64,000 bases of DNA from Limnomonas spitsbergensis (lineage: Eukaryota; Chlorophyta; Chlorophyceae; Chlamydomonadales). The notes below the pieces were generated by a model. It was given only the letters and a program-made list of their open reading frames with translations, ran no database searches and had not been told where the DNA came from. Shown one piece after another: positions 32,901 through 40,456 of this stretch (its first letter is position 1; every line of letters starts with the position of its first letter). The position numbers were made by a program, and so were the translations under genes. The DNA is taken from positions 62,001-126,000 of the forward strand of contig JAYJMM010000097.1 in assembly GCA_037349105.1 (NCBI GenBank), read 5' to 3'.

Positions 32901-34478
32901 GAATTGGCAGCCCTGGGGGACCAACCAAGGATAGGACGCGGGCTGGTGGACAGGCGCGGTCCCGTCTCGGAGGAACCCGCGGCTGCCACCGACGGCCCTA
33001 TCCTGGAAGAGGAGCCAGCATGGACCCAAGCAGCATTCGTCACCACATTCGGGGCAGCTGCATCCTCATGGGAATTGCTGGAGCCCGTGGACGCCTTGGA
33101 GCCGTCAGCACTGGAAGCTGAGCCTAGGGGACGGGCAGAGCCCCGGGCACCCCAAGACAATGCCAGCAACCAGCTCACGGAGGACGTTGACAGCAGGAAC
33201 CCGGAGTTCAGCGACAACTTGTCGGAGGGTCCACCACCGCTGGTGGAGATCACTGAGTCAGATGAGGAGTGGTACGAGGGAGGAGCCATGCCCCCGGACC
33301 AGGATAGCGTCGCCAGAGCAGAGGCTCGAGATGCAGAGGGCAATTATATGCCTTCCAACAGCGGCCCGGGACCAGGGAGCCCAAGGTACGACCTGGTGGA
33401 AGAGCTGCCACAGCTGCGGCGCGCGCGGATGCGTAGCGTCCTTCAGGAGCACGCAGCAATGCAGGAGCGCAGAAGCAGGCGGGCCGCTATAGAGCTCAGT
33501 AACGTGATCACCCTGGAAGAGAAGGCACACCAGGTTGCAGTGGGGGTCAGCCCGCGGCAGGCAGCGGACCGGCACGCTTGCAATCTCCATGGAGCAGCAG
33601 CAGGCGAGGCGAGCAGCAGGCGCCCAGGGGGCGCCCAGATCAGCCCACCAGCACAGGCAGCAAGGGAGCCCTGGGGTGATCCGGCAGCATATAGCACAGG
33701 ACGCTGGGTGGCAGTGCTCAGGAACTTCGTGGATCAACTGGACGTGCTAAGAAGGCAGGAAATGGGGCAGCAAGAGGCAAGCCAGGAGGCTAGCCTGCTG
33801 TTCCGACTCAGAATGCTGCCACAGCCCGATCCGAACCCCAGGATGGGAGGTTACAGCAGGGCAGTCAGGGAGCTACAGGAGGAGCTGACGGAGAGAGTTT
33901 CAGCCCTCAAAACGATGGAGACAAAGGGAGTGACCGCCCAGCAGCCGTCGATGAGTCGCAGCAGCCAAGCCCGTGCCAGCAAGGGGAAGGACCTTAGGCA
34001 GGCCGACAGCGCTCAGGAAATCATGCGACAGGGCCGTGGGCCAGGGGAGCCCGCAGGTGCAGGCAGCAGCAAGGCTGTGCAGCGCGCTACTCACAGGCAG
34101 GAGCGGCTGGCACAGGGCAGCACAGGACAGATCCCAGGAGCAGGGCCAGAGAGGGCCGGTGCGGTTTGGGCTGACACTGCCGAGCTGCGGGGGAAAAAGT
34201 CAAAGAAGGCTAGGCGACGCGCAGGAAAGGCGCAGAGGGCAGCCGAGGACAGGAACCGTGGCAGCAGACCAGGAATGGACTGCCCAGTCCTGCCACTCAG
34301 GATCAGCCAGGTAGACCTGGAGATCACATGGGCCAGAGGGCAGCAGAGGCCAGCGCAGAGCCATGCGTACAGCCCACAGAGCACCTACAGCAGCAACCCA
34401 CGAGGAAGATGCCAGCTTGCAGAGGACTCCTCACCTGTACAGCATTTAAGGGGATCCTTACGGGGACGCTCCAGCTGA
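23958..34478 (+). CDS. Retrotransposon ORF1: giant Gag-like polyprotein with protease-like motif
   Basis: 3,506 aa, opening about 700 bases after the primer site. Residues 1-900 are charged and disordered with Gln/Gly/Arg-rich imperfect repeats. A helical, capsid-like region spans about 930-1140, followed by a CCHC knuckle (CYQCGSTAHLARDC, about 1220). Near 1490 is a protease-like motif, ALMDSACTCHVI, with DSA where DTG/DSG is usual. After it come nearly 2,000 more residues instead of reverse transcriptase. They include polyQ, a variant knuckle (CALCGKPDSHSAEEC, about 1727), an Arg/Ser-rich stretch, a third knuckle (CFKCGEPGHFANEC, about 2157) and a well-structured but unrecognised segment (about 2540-2950). 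The end overlaps ORF2 in the -1 frame. Gag role and capsid assignment are inferred from position and knuckles. Confidence 0.85.
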   Translation: MTDVDLNPDRHQHPDAQRRSGRLRGLEPGVNLMEASDELAAEALLMAEKLAGPAEPFAEDCKKPEPGRVPPREAGAQADGAVLVTRKGIGRGGPLPAGSDSSLNFEQGKTQAGTPELILDQATEASQSCDTRQRGEPEAAPQQSLRRVASVAQRVKEEPSQPDPRAKVAAAPGGFAGKDKTCPDKQRMEAEDMEIENILAEVTRMEAEVQTAGARQAPRSSRKPQSAVPVGKPWADLISEEALPEPVQEEKERQPVTGLRTRQPMRPRKVLVKRGVGSTVYGTPLSKFAPSVGRHVQTPREGSSNQMQGGSSEGIRRGFFPRPAQAQDARPRGPERSRAVEEVSVEKESEQQMQPLGWAGLLQWATNLWKEVCARTFSQLQDQIAAIEEFRAHHLQGWATKAMMGMSHTGQDRAVLLAALGQVSKGRVGREAALARLKAFADEWCDEVTGHPVEHASEPEDEEDQVWEGFETAAQQPADLREVQRWQQQARAAPTPTPRSEFFEVSSEPSLRGRPRGREEPRASSPAASERVELTSRSLARMAEQGVATRRATRQESYALLRIVEDKENTCQETQLDNIEEFLRNRQEGAVRGAQQGEPAGSVRSSGSRRQEARGETQSDSFARNYTGGTQPGRQYRGQPRGQAGSEGQQYWQSQEIPRERGYNREQPNQQGQEPPRGQADSWEQPRQQGQEQPRGADECSKGAQQERQDQEPPMGQADSWEQPRQQSQEQPRGANEGGRGAQQDRQSQEPPKEQAGPGRAQPWRPGSSDRPSIRETGRQPRDGSRSSAGRAGRQPSRDDQEDNDNRFDRYRPGYSPSGGSGDGYGSRAESPNSDSRGADRRRPRTRQESSDQEMKRLDREQARVNLQLQQQMVLQLAGVAKVAKIPAIQGNVPVLDMSHPGAVAARKYCQACGYWGSHNRLAMSDDQPALAVVAGEIAGSCQSPSAMTLLLKSLVKLWDSKPASMGPLMAAIRAAPHAGNRIAREVERIGQQWIAPTEGQGSEASLLTLWIRVVQAEVGKPTSEERTAITNLKLGVKTTLDPDVKPEETVEAFAHRVLTTAELLQISRDAVDHFGRSHSVSRMFHDGLPAVARAKLSKFVMTVPGYLSMNDEDQIAVLTQQVVLWERFALEMGDLGGTGFRQVTNSGPGQGEAQPSRGRKETTGQWEMRTRLEGVVHPAGSAAVPQLRVDGKPRGVTWADQTGTANYSAEGAAGAPKACYQCGSTAHLARDCRTPRARDERKPMPLVTDITPGPARKLQQQYPPQQQYPQQQQYPLPPRPQQGQAAGRPYDRNQNNRQYPRPGPGQGGQAQQAAHVSHLSNATVQAEPEGWHQTMAEMLSESVALMTQVGLVPKPEGFKQAVHNARPKSFRPEPDQEEEPVPGFVEPSSRKGAKRLVLSKLADDMSDIRLQVFKLNERLSALSFNTMPMGADNYDYQGEISHARPEGRAMTAAPQLQYFKNDRSNLEQCVGLMVKGKVLVAQKALMDSACTCHVITANIAKQLVAMGAELVRTDEKIRTTDNAGADLYGVLFIYVVYGYKGPNAIMEPTVVRVVKTPPDAYEHLVGNPEFLKYNGVLEAAGRLTLRPREGTQRTQGVRDLTLPLIRASPAGGYQAAAVAWAGIQCGFAEREGWPAATVETEHEPLFQHAMATRAGAAMRAGQDAGPGNTVNPRLQRQGTVPIEAAGAEAAAATSEEVTRARRAAGVSDKERELVRGFLPACPSHPCALCGKPDSHSAEECERRIQVLARIPETAPAVQAEPPAARQRKYGTAAAGRAAQAKSALGKGEQQQQQQLQGQQQVARPRAQQASDGDGRQAQQQQQLQGQPHVAGPMAQQANDGNGRQVQQQQLQGQPRAARPTAQTASGSASEAQEEEVEEEEQECSVKKVPEPGTSSQDTHVGRLTGRITRLEKALKWREDQMWKQAAGIIDYLGGQLSRWKSIQDAQQAMAEVHRQYILRADDLVKLQEALGTQHLGGLPNHGQPLPVAGDPAMAGAFEKMMELPSPLSSVKSEHSDQGEPQGEQQQAAYQHGVSSSDESGSGNRRLRQRSRSAQRATSEERHGMVPTPAARTQRQSAMQRSPSEGRSRDRRQRSPSRDQPRGRSRERHPKELARPYRQGPGYQRGPGLSPPGRAQAGGSGAAEPRRNLGPRHGGLCFKCGEPGHFANECTSPEQAGLTGDRAGAPAGRARGYGARGPGRNQEVPGGSRRRNFEAAMGTPRAGDFQQTAAGPSAWPGPPARQEPPEQGEQPRWGGASNHTCFMTGHMEFSQDKGAYQAEVSQAGPVQVDPQRVPEGQVASQVNHWTMAVEALAMNHYGTMPAGSARSVTHAMAFLKDLQRRGCPAPCEGWPGLMQRFLDREWDAYDAQWDEFERREREAVPQHSVDEWETDSGSILSAGRYEPREPSPLREAEFAMLCPGTPEGKQGTGRGVAGAAAGTREPTSMVYRGPAARRAAAGSQLDDLAGPVRTHKSTTSRCNAWGGVDEDEETQHSSERRGRSGARGGNSQLDQPFSRERSYSRERTYIEPYPPAPPESEPFVQYYRLGEEMPEASTSMAMLTMPADCLDGLCRVQNHRLREGGVHMCMNRRAASQAVARMIFPGDAVNAVLLLAALKGYIRPSTNMPSYMERRWGRHPIYASCVHEMVALAVAEGITAVEAAAREHPDMPNSARTEGLWQGAQPGFMRSPWAQDCVRPLMGSVALRDRAFYVPVQAMGEYAGSEGTAVPAPAEEGLCHPGRPRRCEATIEASIVIPRMVAGQAVPWGAAPGEARSAIPVQQLVTYYYEEVEEGELPVSAAWIHMHATQDDRPVYLFARHQGDVAITKCASVDEAEFHAYTYARGADPTAWTLMLLALQRALLPGQLSAAMQHVWGVEGQWAPLAITACPTWPYGPLRTPASGAMWEGEEELARSPFAVEQLEACVLQWVRQERRAWHDNRASSVLPYWQADVITVQLWRQAHPAGVRTLHPLFRGAGEAGIEEELAALGDQPRIGRGLVDRRGPVSEEPAAATDGPILEEEPAWTQAAFVTTFGAAASSWELLEPVDALEPSALEAEPRGRAEPRAPQDNASNQLTEDVDSRNPEFSDNLSEGPPPLVEITESDEEWYEGGAMPPDQDSVARAEARDAEGNYMPSNSGPGPGSPRYDLVEELPQLRRARMRSVLQEHAAMQERRSRRAAIELSNVITLEEKAHQVAVGVSPRQAADRHACNLHGAAAGEASSRRPGGAQISPPAQAAREPWGDPAAYSTGRWVAVLRNFVDQLDVLRRQEMGQQEASQEASLLFRLRMLPQPDPNPRMGGYSRAVRELQEELTERVSALKTMETKGVTAQQPSMSRSSQARASKGKDLRQADSAQEIMRQGRGPGEPAGAGSSKAVQRATHRQERLAQGSTGQIPGAGPERAGAVWADTAELRGKKSKKARRRAGKAQRAAEDRNRGSRPGMDCPVLPLRISQVDLEITWARGQQRPAQSHAYSPQSTYSSNPRGRCQLAEDSSPVQHLRGSLRGRSS

Positions 34479-35056
34479 TACTGGTGTGGCTCCTGCTGTC
34501 GGTGTGTGTGCCGGGGGCGCGAGCCACCGAGCAGGGGGTGCGAGGAGGAGGATTTACAGCAGGCCAAGGGGCTTTCGTGTCGGGACAAGAGGCAGCAGCG
34601 AAGCTGTCGTCTGGATGGTTGCGCCCGCCAGCAGTCATCCCCATGGGGGGTACCAGCAGGAGGGGTGCCTGCAGCCAGCAGGAGAGCTGGCACAGCGGCA
34701 ACACCACTGGCAGGGAAGAGCCGCCCGCGGAGGACGACCCGCAGGCGGCTGAGATGATCGACATGTTCCAGCCGGGGGGAGTAGTGGAGCCGCCCGCAGA
34801 GTACGTCAAGACCAAGGAGGGGTGGCTGCTGGGCCAGCACCCCGACTTCACTGCGGAGCAGCAGGAGAGCCTGGAGCAGAGCCTCCGGGATCGCCAAGGA
34901 GCGTTCGCTTACTCCATGGAGGATCTACCAGGCTACTGCGGCTCGCAGGGTGAGTTTACGCTGGCTTTAGAAGACGAGGTCAGTTCGTGCTTTCAGAAGT
35001 CCAGGGATATGCCACCGCCTAAGGCGGCGATTTTTAAGGAAAGTGTCAGCCGATGA
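34328..35056 (+). CDS. Retrotransposon ORF2: start of reverse transcriptase, -1 frame
   Basis: The frame is open from 34214 and the first ATG is at 34328, giving 242 aa; it overlaps the end of ORF1. The last 80 residues are the usual gypsy segment ahead of and into the reverse transcriptase fingers (MEDLPGYCGSQGEFTLALED, then DMPPPKAAIFKESVSR). The stop TGA (35054-35056) overlaps the ATG of ORF3 as ATGA. The reverse transcriptase homology runs straight across that junction if the ribosome steps back one base, so ORF2 and ORF3 must be joined by frameshift or coupled by re-initiation, or else a one-base deletion has broken one pol frame. A hydrophobic segment (LQLILVWLLLSVCVPGARA) near residues 48-66 looks like a signal anchor. 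No canonical heptameric slip site was found in either overlap. Confidence 0.65.
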   Translation: MGQRAAEASAEPCVQPTEHLQQQPTRKMPACRGLLTCTAFKGILTGTLQLILVWLLLSVCVPGARATEQGVRGGGFTAGQGAFVSGQEAAAKLSSGWLRPPAVIPMGGTSRRGACSQQESWHSGNTTGREEPPAEDDPQAAEMIDMFQPGGVVEPPAEYVKTKEGWLLGQHPDFTAEQQESLEQSLRDRQGAFAYSMEDLPGYCGSQGEFTLALEDEVSSCFQKSRDMPPPKAAIFKESVSR

Positions 35057-38000
35057 TTGAGGCAGGCATCATAGTCAAGGTGCCCCAGGGGGGGCCTATC
35101 AAGTTTGCGGCCAATTCAGTAGTAGCAGCCAAGAAGAGCGCTGGGACTGGGGAGTGGACTGACCACCGGATAGCGCACGATATGCGCAGGTTAAACCTGC
35201 GTACGGCTAAGCAGGAGTTTGCAATCCCCAGGATGGAGACTATTTTTCAGAACCTGGGAACTGCCAAGATATTCAGCAAGGTTGATCTCCGGTCGGGGTT
35301 CATGCAGATCCCTATAAAGGTCGAGGACCAGCCTAAGACAGCTTTCTGGATGGGACCTGAGCTTTGGATGTACACAAAGCTCAACTTCGGTTTGCGCAAT
35401 GGGCCTCCCTTCTTTCAGCGTATGATGGAAGAGGAGATTGCCAGGGCAGGCCTGAGTGCGTTCTGCGTGGCATTCATTGACGATCTGCTAGTGTACAGTG
35501 ACACGCCGGCAGAACACATCAGGCATGTGGAGCTGATGTTGGACATGCTCTACAGTGTAGGATTAAGGGCGCACCCCGACAAGTCCCTGTTTGGGTGTGC
35601 AACAGTAGAGTACCTGGGTCACAATGTGTCGGCCCAGGGGCTCACGCCGCACGCAGCCAAGATAGCAGCAGTTATGGCGCTGCCAGAGCCCACATCGGTG
35701 AAAAACATTCAGGAGGTCATGGGATTCTTGAATTTCTACCGGTGCTACGTCCCGGATTTCTCGAAAAAGGCAGCATGCATCAACGCATTGCTGGTCAAGG
35801 GGGTCCCGTTTGTGTGGGGGCCAGAGCAGTCGCAGGCGTTCCAGTTGATCAAAACAGAGATGTGCGAGGGCGGAAGAGTCCTGCGCAGACCAGATTACAG
35901 TGGGACAGGGCCAGACGGCAAGGGGCCGCCAAGGCCGTTCTTGTTGTATACAGATTTCTCTAAGCAGGGCATAGGCGCCGTGCTAGGGCAGTGTGACGAC
36001 AGCGGGCGGGAGTATATGGTGGCATGCACGTCCAGATCCCTGAACAAGAGCGAGAGGAACTATTCCTCGTTCCAGGGGGAGATGCTGGCTGCAGTGTATG
36101 CAGCACGCACATACCGCCACATGCTGTTTGGATGCAAGGTGCATCTCATCACTGACCATGAGCCGCTCACTTACCTCATGGACAATCAGACGTTGGTGGG
36201 CCAGCATGCTAGGTGGGCTCTCATGCTTCAAGAGCTCGACATTACCGTTGTCCACCGCTCAGGGGCATGCCACCAGAATGCGGACATCCCGTCCAGGTCG
36301 CCGCTCCCATCCTCAGCTGACCGCACAGGGGCCAGGCTCGACACAGCCGCTCCCGAGCCAGCAGTCCAGAAGGAGGCAGGTGGGAAACAAGTAGCTTTGC
36401 TCACGGGGTTGGGCAGAGTGAACCAGTGGCATGCAGACCAGATAGTGCGCATGGCGCAGGAGGGCAGAAGGAGAGTACAGGTGTTGCGAGCTGCAGAGGC
36501 AGCTTGCGTGACAGCACAGGTGGGGCAGGAGATATCCTCTGCCGCCACTGACGATGATGAGCAGGCGCAGCCTGTCAGCACAGCAGAACAGGCATTCAGC
36601 AACAGGAAGCGGGCCAGGACAATGATCAGTGATGTTCTTGCTGACCTGCCTAGGGCGACACCCCCTCATTCACACACAGGCCTGGACACAGCTTGCCTGG
36701 CGAGTGGGGCGGTGAGGGCCATGGAAACCAAGGGAGTCGTCCTTTTCGAGCCCTTTGGAGGTATGTGCTCAGGGCTGGAAATGGTGCTCAGGGCGGGTAT
36801 CCCAGTCGTGCAGTACTTGTATGCTGATATCAGTGAGGAAGTCAGAGAGATCGCAGGGGGTCGCCTGTTGCAGTTGCACAGGAGATACCCTCAGTTGCTT
36901 CCAGTCAAAGCGTTTGATATGGCTTTCAGAGCGTTGCCCCAAGATGTGTATGCCATTACGGCGGAGCACCTCAAGGAGGCGGGCGCCCAGGATGGGCGCC
37001 AGTGGTTCATGGTAGCAGGCTGGGAGTGCCAGGACCTCTCGTCAGCAGGCAAGGGGCGGGGGCTCGAGGGAGAGAGAAGCAAGTCTTTCTTCCCATTAGT
37101 CAAGCTGTTGGGTACACTACAGTTCCTGCAGGGGTCTAAGCCGCCAGCGTACCTGATTGAGAATGTGGCAATGCAATTGAATCAGGAGAGTGTGAAGGCC
37201 AGTGTTGAGGCTTTTCAGGAGGTGTGCAGGATTCTGGGGACACCGGCGTTGTTTGACGCAGCGCAGGTGGGGTCTTACGCCCACCGCACCCGCAACTATT
37301 GGGGGAATATCACCCCTGCAGCAGATATTGAGTTTGTGATTCGTGCGTCGACCAGACCCCACGAGGGGATAGTAGACGACATTCTGGACAAGGGCAGCAA
37401 GGCCCAGGTAGTCTCGTGTCCGGACAATGGGGGGTACCGCATCAACGTAACAGGCCAGCCCAGGAAGGTGCTGCCATGTCTGATGGCCACGCCCTCATCA
37501 TATTCTTTTCGGAACGGGCAAAATGGGATGGTATACAGACCCATGGGGGACTTGCAGGAGCCCAATGCAAACGAGCGTGAGCGAGCTATGGGGTACGCTA
37601 TGGGGTCCACATTGCCGCGCCCAGACTTCCCAGAGGCAGCCAGGAGGGCAGCCTTGGGCAGGTGCATGGATTCGTGGGCACTGGGTGCATGGTTCAATGT
37701 GGCACTTGAGTGTGCTAAAATCATACCAGAGGAATTGAAACGCAGGGCAAGGCTGCCAGGCCCGGACAAGGACCCAGTGAGGGGTGCAACTTTAATGTCC
37801 AGCCACTATGCCCTTGCTACTGCAGGAAACGCATGCTCTGGCAGCGGAGAAGTGGCCGCGTCATACAGGCAGTGCCTGGGAGAATCGGCTGCGGCAGACT
37901 GGGCCGACGCGGCACAAGAACCAGGTGGGAACACGCCTGAGGAACAAGTTGAGGTTGAAGTCATGGTGACCAGGGACACAGAGGGTGAGAAGGACCCGCC

Positions 38001-39753
38001 AGGATGCCCTGCAGGACCATCGGTCAGGGTTGATGTGTGGGCAGATGAACCGGTATTGAGGTTTCTCCGTGAGAAGGCATTTGTTCAGGGAACAGAGCTA
38101 GGAGAACAGACCAGAATACAGCGCAGAGCTGCGCCATTCCAGTGGGAATCAGAGAGGGGAGGAGTGCTGATGAGACTCATGCCTGACGGTAGACGTTGTA
38201 TGGTGCCCAGGCCAGAGGACAGGCTTGCAGTGATCCAGACAGCCCATGCCGGTACGGGCCATTTTGGCAGCCACCGCACGGCCTTCATGGTCATGCAGCA
38301 GCATTGGTGGCGGGGACTCAGAGCAGCAGTCAAGAAGGCAGTGCAGGAATGTGGTGTGTGTGACAGGGCCAGGGCGTCCACATTCAATCACATACAGCCC
38401 AACCTGCACCCACTACCCATTGAGGGGTTGTTTTTCCGGTGGGGAGTGGACCTGTGTGGTCCATTTACGACCACTTCCAGGGGCAATCGGTTCGTGATGG
38501 TTTGTGTGGAGCATTACTCCAAGTGGGTGGAGTTGATCCCCATTCCAAGCAAGGCGTCTGATGTGACGGCCTTGGCGTTCTTTCAAAATGTTGTGGCACG
38601 ATTCGGGGGATGCGCAGAAGTGGTGACAGACCAGGGGACAGAGTTCCAGGGTGAATTTCAGGACATGTTGTTGGACTGCTTCATTGACCACCGCACCACT
38701 TCTGCCAACCACCCCCAGGCAGACGGGCTATCAGAGAGGGCTGTCCAGACCCTCAAGGCAGGCCTGCGCAAGTGCTGCAAGGAGGGCAGCAGCGAAGAGT
38801 CCTGGGACAAGATGGTGCCCTGGGTAGCCCTAGGCTTCCGATGCTCGCCGCAGCAGGCCACGCGCATGGCGCCGTACGAGGTGCTGTTCGGGCAGAGACC
38901 CACCTTCCCCTCCAGGGTGGGGGCGGACCTCTGGAGCACAGCCAAGGTGGCAACAGCAGAGGAGGCAGCAGACCTGCTCTTGGCCAGAGTGGCCAGGATC
39001 AAAGAGGCACTGCCAGTCGCGGGTGAGCATCTAAAAATTGCGCAGCACCGCGACAAGCTGCGATATGCACGCATTCGTGGGGGAGGGTATGTCCCCCAGG
39101 TCAGGCGTTTTGCGGTGGGAGATTACGTGTATGTGAAGTATTCATCAGAGCGACGCAGCCTCGATCCCAAGGCCAGGCCTGAGATCCTAAGGGTAAAAAC
39201 ACTGGGGGCGACGGGAACCTTGGTGTTGGAGGGGGCAGATGGCCTCACAGTAACAGAGAATGCTGTCAATTGTTCTCCATGCCACCTGCCCAACCTCCGG
39301 GGAGTGGTTGATTTCAGTGGAACCAGACCCAATAACAGCCTGTCATGCGAGGTGTGCCAGCTGCCTGATCGCGGAGAGGTGATGCTTTTGTGTGATGCCT
39401 GCAATACAGGTTGGCACATGGATTGCTTGGTACCAGTACTCGAGGAGGTGCCTGAGGGCGAGTGGTTGTGCCCAACTTGCGCGCCTAATGACAAGGGAGT
39501 TGAGCCCGCAGCAAGGGCAGGACCCGCTGCAGAAGATCGCAGTCTGCAGGTCCAGGGGCGGCCGAGCCCAGCAGCCAGAGCGGCTGCCAGGACAGCCCAG
39601 GAGGCCAACATCATGGACAGGCCTGAGGTGGAAGTCATGGCCACCAACCCAGCAACAAGGCAAATGGAGCGGGGCATCGCAAGACCAATGGCGAACGGAT
39701 TATACGACATCTCGTACACCACTGGCCGGGGAGGAAGAGGAGTCAGCTCTTGA
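35053..39753 (+). CDS. pol: Retrotransposon ORF3: RT, RNase H, cytosine-C5 methyltransferase, DDE integrase, PHD finger
   Basis: 1,566 aa. Reverse transcriptase: KVDLRSGFMQIPI, LNFGLRNGPPFFQRMM, catalytic FIDDLLVYS (about 140). RNase H: LLYTDFSKQGIGAVLG (about 296), DHEPLTYLMD, NADIPSR (about 410). Methyltransferase (about 560-890): motif I FEPFGGMCSGLE, motif IV GWECQDLSSAG with the catalytic Cys but Glu in place of Pro, motif VI IENV, motif VIII AHRTRNYWGN, motifs IX/X in the expected order. By eye it is nearest the DNMT3/DRM type. Integrase: HHCC zinc site (HAGTGHFGSHR ... CGVC, about 1064-1100), then D, D, E at about 1132, 1193 and 1228 (VDLCGPF, VTDQGTEF, LSERAVQ). A basic, beta-rich C-terminal region follows. 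PHD finger C4HC3 at about 1432-1477 (CEVC ... CDACNTGWHMDC ... CPTC). The PHD presumably steers integration to marked chromatin and the methyltransferase could mark element or target DNA; both roles are inferred. Confidence 0.93.
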   Translation: MIEAGIIVKVPQGGPIKFAANSVVAAKKSAGTGEWTDHRIAHDMRRLNLRTAKQEFAIPRMETIFQNLGTAKIFSKVDLRSGFMQIPIKVEDQPKTAFWMGPELWMYTKLNFGLRNGPPFFQRMMEEEIARAGLSAFCVAFIDDLLVYSDTPAEHIRHVELMLDMLYSVGLRAHPDKSLFGCATVEYLGHNVSAQGLTPHAAKIAAVMALPEPTSVKNIQEVMGFLNFYRCYVPDFSKKAACINALLVKGVPFVWGPEQSQAFQLIKTEMCEGGRVLRRPDYSGTGPDGKGPPRPFLLYTDFSKQGIGAVLGQCDDSGREYMVACTSRSLNKSERNYSSFQGEMLAAVYAARTYRHMLFGCKVHLITDHEPLTYLMDNQTLVGQHARWALMLQELDITVVHRSGACHQNADIPSRSPLPSSADRTGARLDTAAPEPAVQKEAGGKQVALLTGLGRVNQWHADQIVRMAQEGRRRVQVLRAAEAACVTAQVGQEISSAATDDDEQAQPVSTAEQAFSNRKRARTMISDVLADLPRATPPHSHTGLDTACLASGAVRAMETKGVVLFEPFGGMCSGLEMVLRAGIPVVQYLYADISEEVREIAGGRLLQLHRRYPQLLPVKAFDMAFRALPQDVYAITAEHLKEAGAQDGRQWFMVAGWECQDLSSAGKGRGLEGERSKSFFPLVKLLGTLQFLQGSKPPAYLIENVAMQLNQESVKASVEAFQEVCRILGTPALFDAAQVGSYAHRTRNYWGNITPAADIEFVIRASTRPHEGIVDDILDKGSKAQVVSCPDNGGYRINVTGQPRKVLPCLMATPSSYSFRNGQNGMVYRPMGDLQEPNANERERAMGYAMGSTLPRPDFPEAARRAALGRCMDSWALGAWFNVALECAKIIPEELKRRARLPGPDKDPVRGATLMSSHYALATAGNACSGSGEVAASYRQCLGESAAADWADAAQEPGGNTPEEQVEVEVMVTRDTEGEKDPPGCPAGPSVRVDVWADEPVLRFLREKAFVQGTELGEQTRIQRRAAPFQWESERGGVLMRLMPDGRRCMVPRPEDRLAVIQTAHAGTGHFGSHRTAFMVMQQHWWRGLRAAVKKAVQECGVCDRARASTFNHIQPNLHPLPIEGLFFRWGVDLCGPFTTTSRGNRFVMVCVEHYSKWVELIPIPSKASDVTALAFFQNVVARFGGCAEVVTDQGTEFQGEFQDMLLDCFIDHRTTSANHPQADGLSERAVQTLKAGLRKCCKEGSSEESWDKMVPWVALGFRCSPQQATRMAPYEVLFGQRPTFPSRVGADLWSTAKVATAEEAADLLLARVARIKEALPVAGEHLKIAQHRDKLRYARIRGGGYVPQVRRFAVGDYVYVKYSSERRSLDPKARPEILRVKTLGATGTLVLEGADGLTVTENAVNCSPCHLPNLRGVVDFSGTRPNNSLSCEVCQLPDRGEVMLLCDACNTGWHMDCLVPVLEEVPEGEWLCPTCAPNDKGVEPAARAGPAAEDRSLQVQGRPSPAARAAARTAQEANIMDRPEVEVMATNPATRQMERGIARPMANGLYDISYTTGRGGRGVSS

Positions 39754-40456
39754 GGAGCTTACCGAGACCTGAGGCCGAGCCCAGAGCGGCAAGGCCGCTG
39801 AGCACGTGACGTCACCCACGCCGTAACTGGCAAGGAGCGGGCAGGCACCTACAGAGCAGAAATGCAGACGCAGCGCGGCTTGTCCTAGTACCCGGCAGGC
39901 AGTGGGCCGGCAGCCAGCGGACCGAAGACTGAAGATGCAGGAGTGGAGTTAAAGCTATCGCAGCAGCATAGTGAAAATTTGTTTCTCAAAACACCATAGC
40001 AGCAAGGCTACGGTAGTACATATGTTATGACGATGATGAGCGAGGAGAATTAGTCAACTCGGGCAATGATACCACAGTAGGGAGCACATCACGCTGCTAC
40101 GGCGCACAATTCCTGTGGCCATTGAAGACCAGGCGGCTATGGCGCAGTGGGGCGAGAGCAGCGGTTGTTCTTAGCTTGACCTGATAACTTTGAAATTTCC
40201 CTGTTTGCTAGCCAGTAGTGGGCTGAACAGCTTGAATTTGTAGGATGCCGCGCATTGCGCTTCGGCTGAGACTCTGTGGATTTTTGTTTCTTTTCGTTCT
40301 GATTGAAGAAGGCCTGAACCAGGCAGAGTTGATGAAGGCCTGAACCAGGCAGATTTACGGCAGATGATTTGAGCTTCTACGTACATATTTTTCCAGAAGT
40401 TTCTTTCAGTACCACCCCTTTTCCGGCTCCCCGCGCACGCCTGGAGGGCTTAACGC
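39754..40456 (+). other. Retrotransposon 3' untranslated region
   Basis: This lies between the ORF3 stop and the polypurine tract. There is no coding frame of note. A short direct duplication, GAAGGCCTGAACCAGGCAGA, occurs twice near 40307-40352. Confidence 0.7.
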
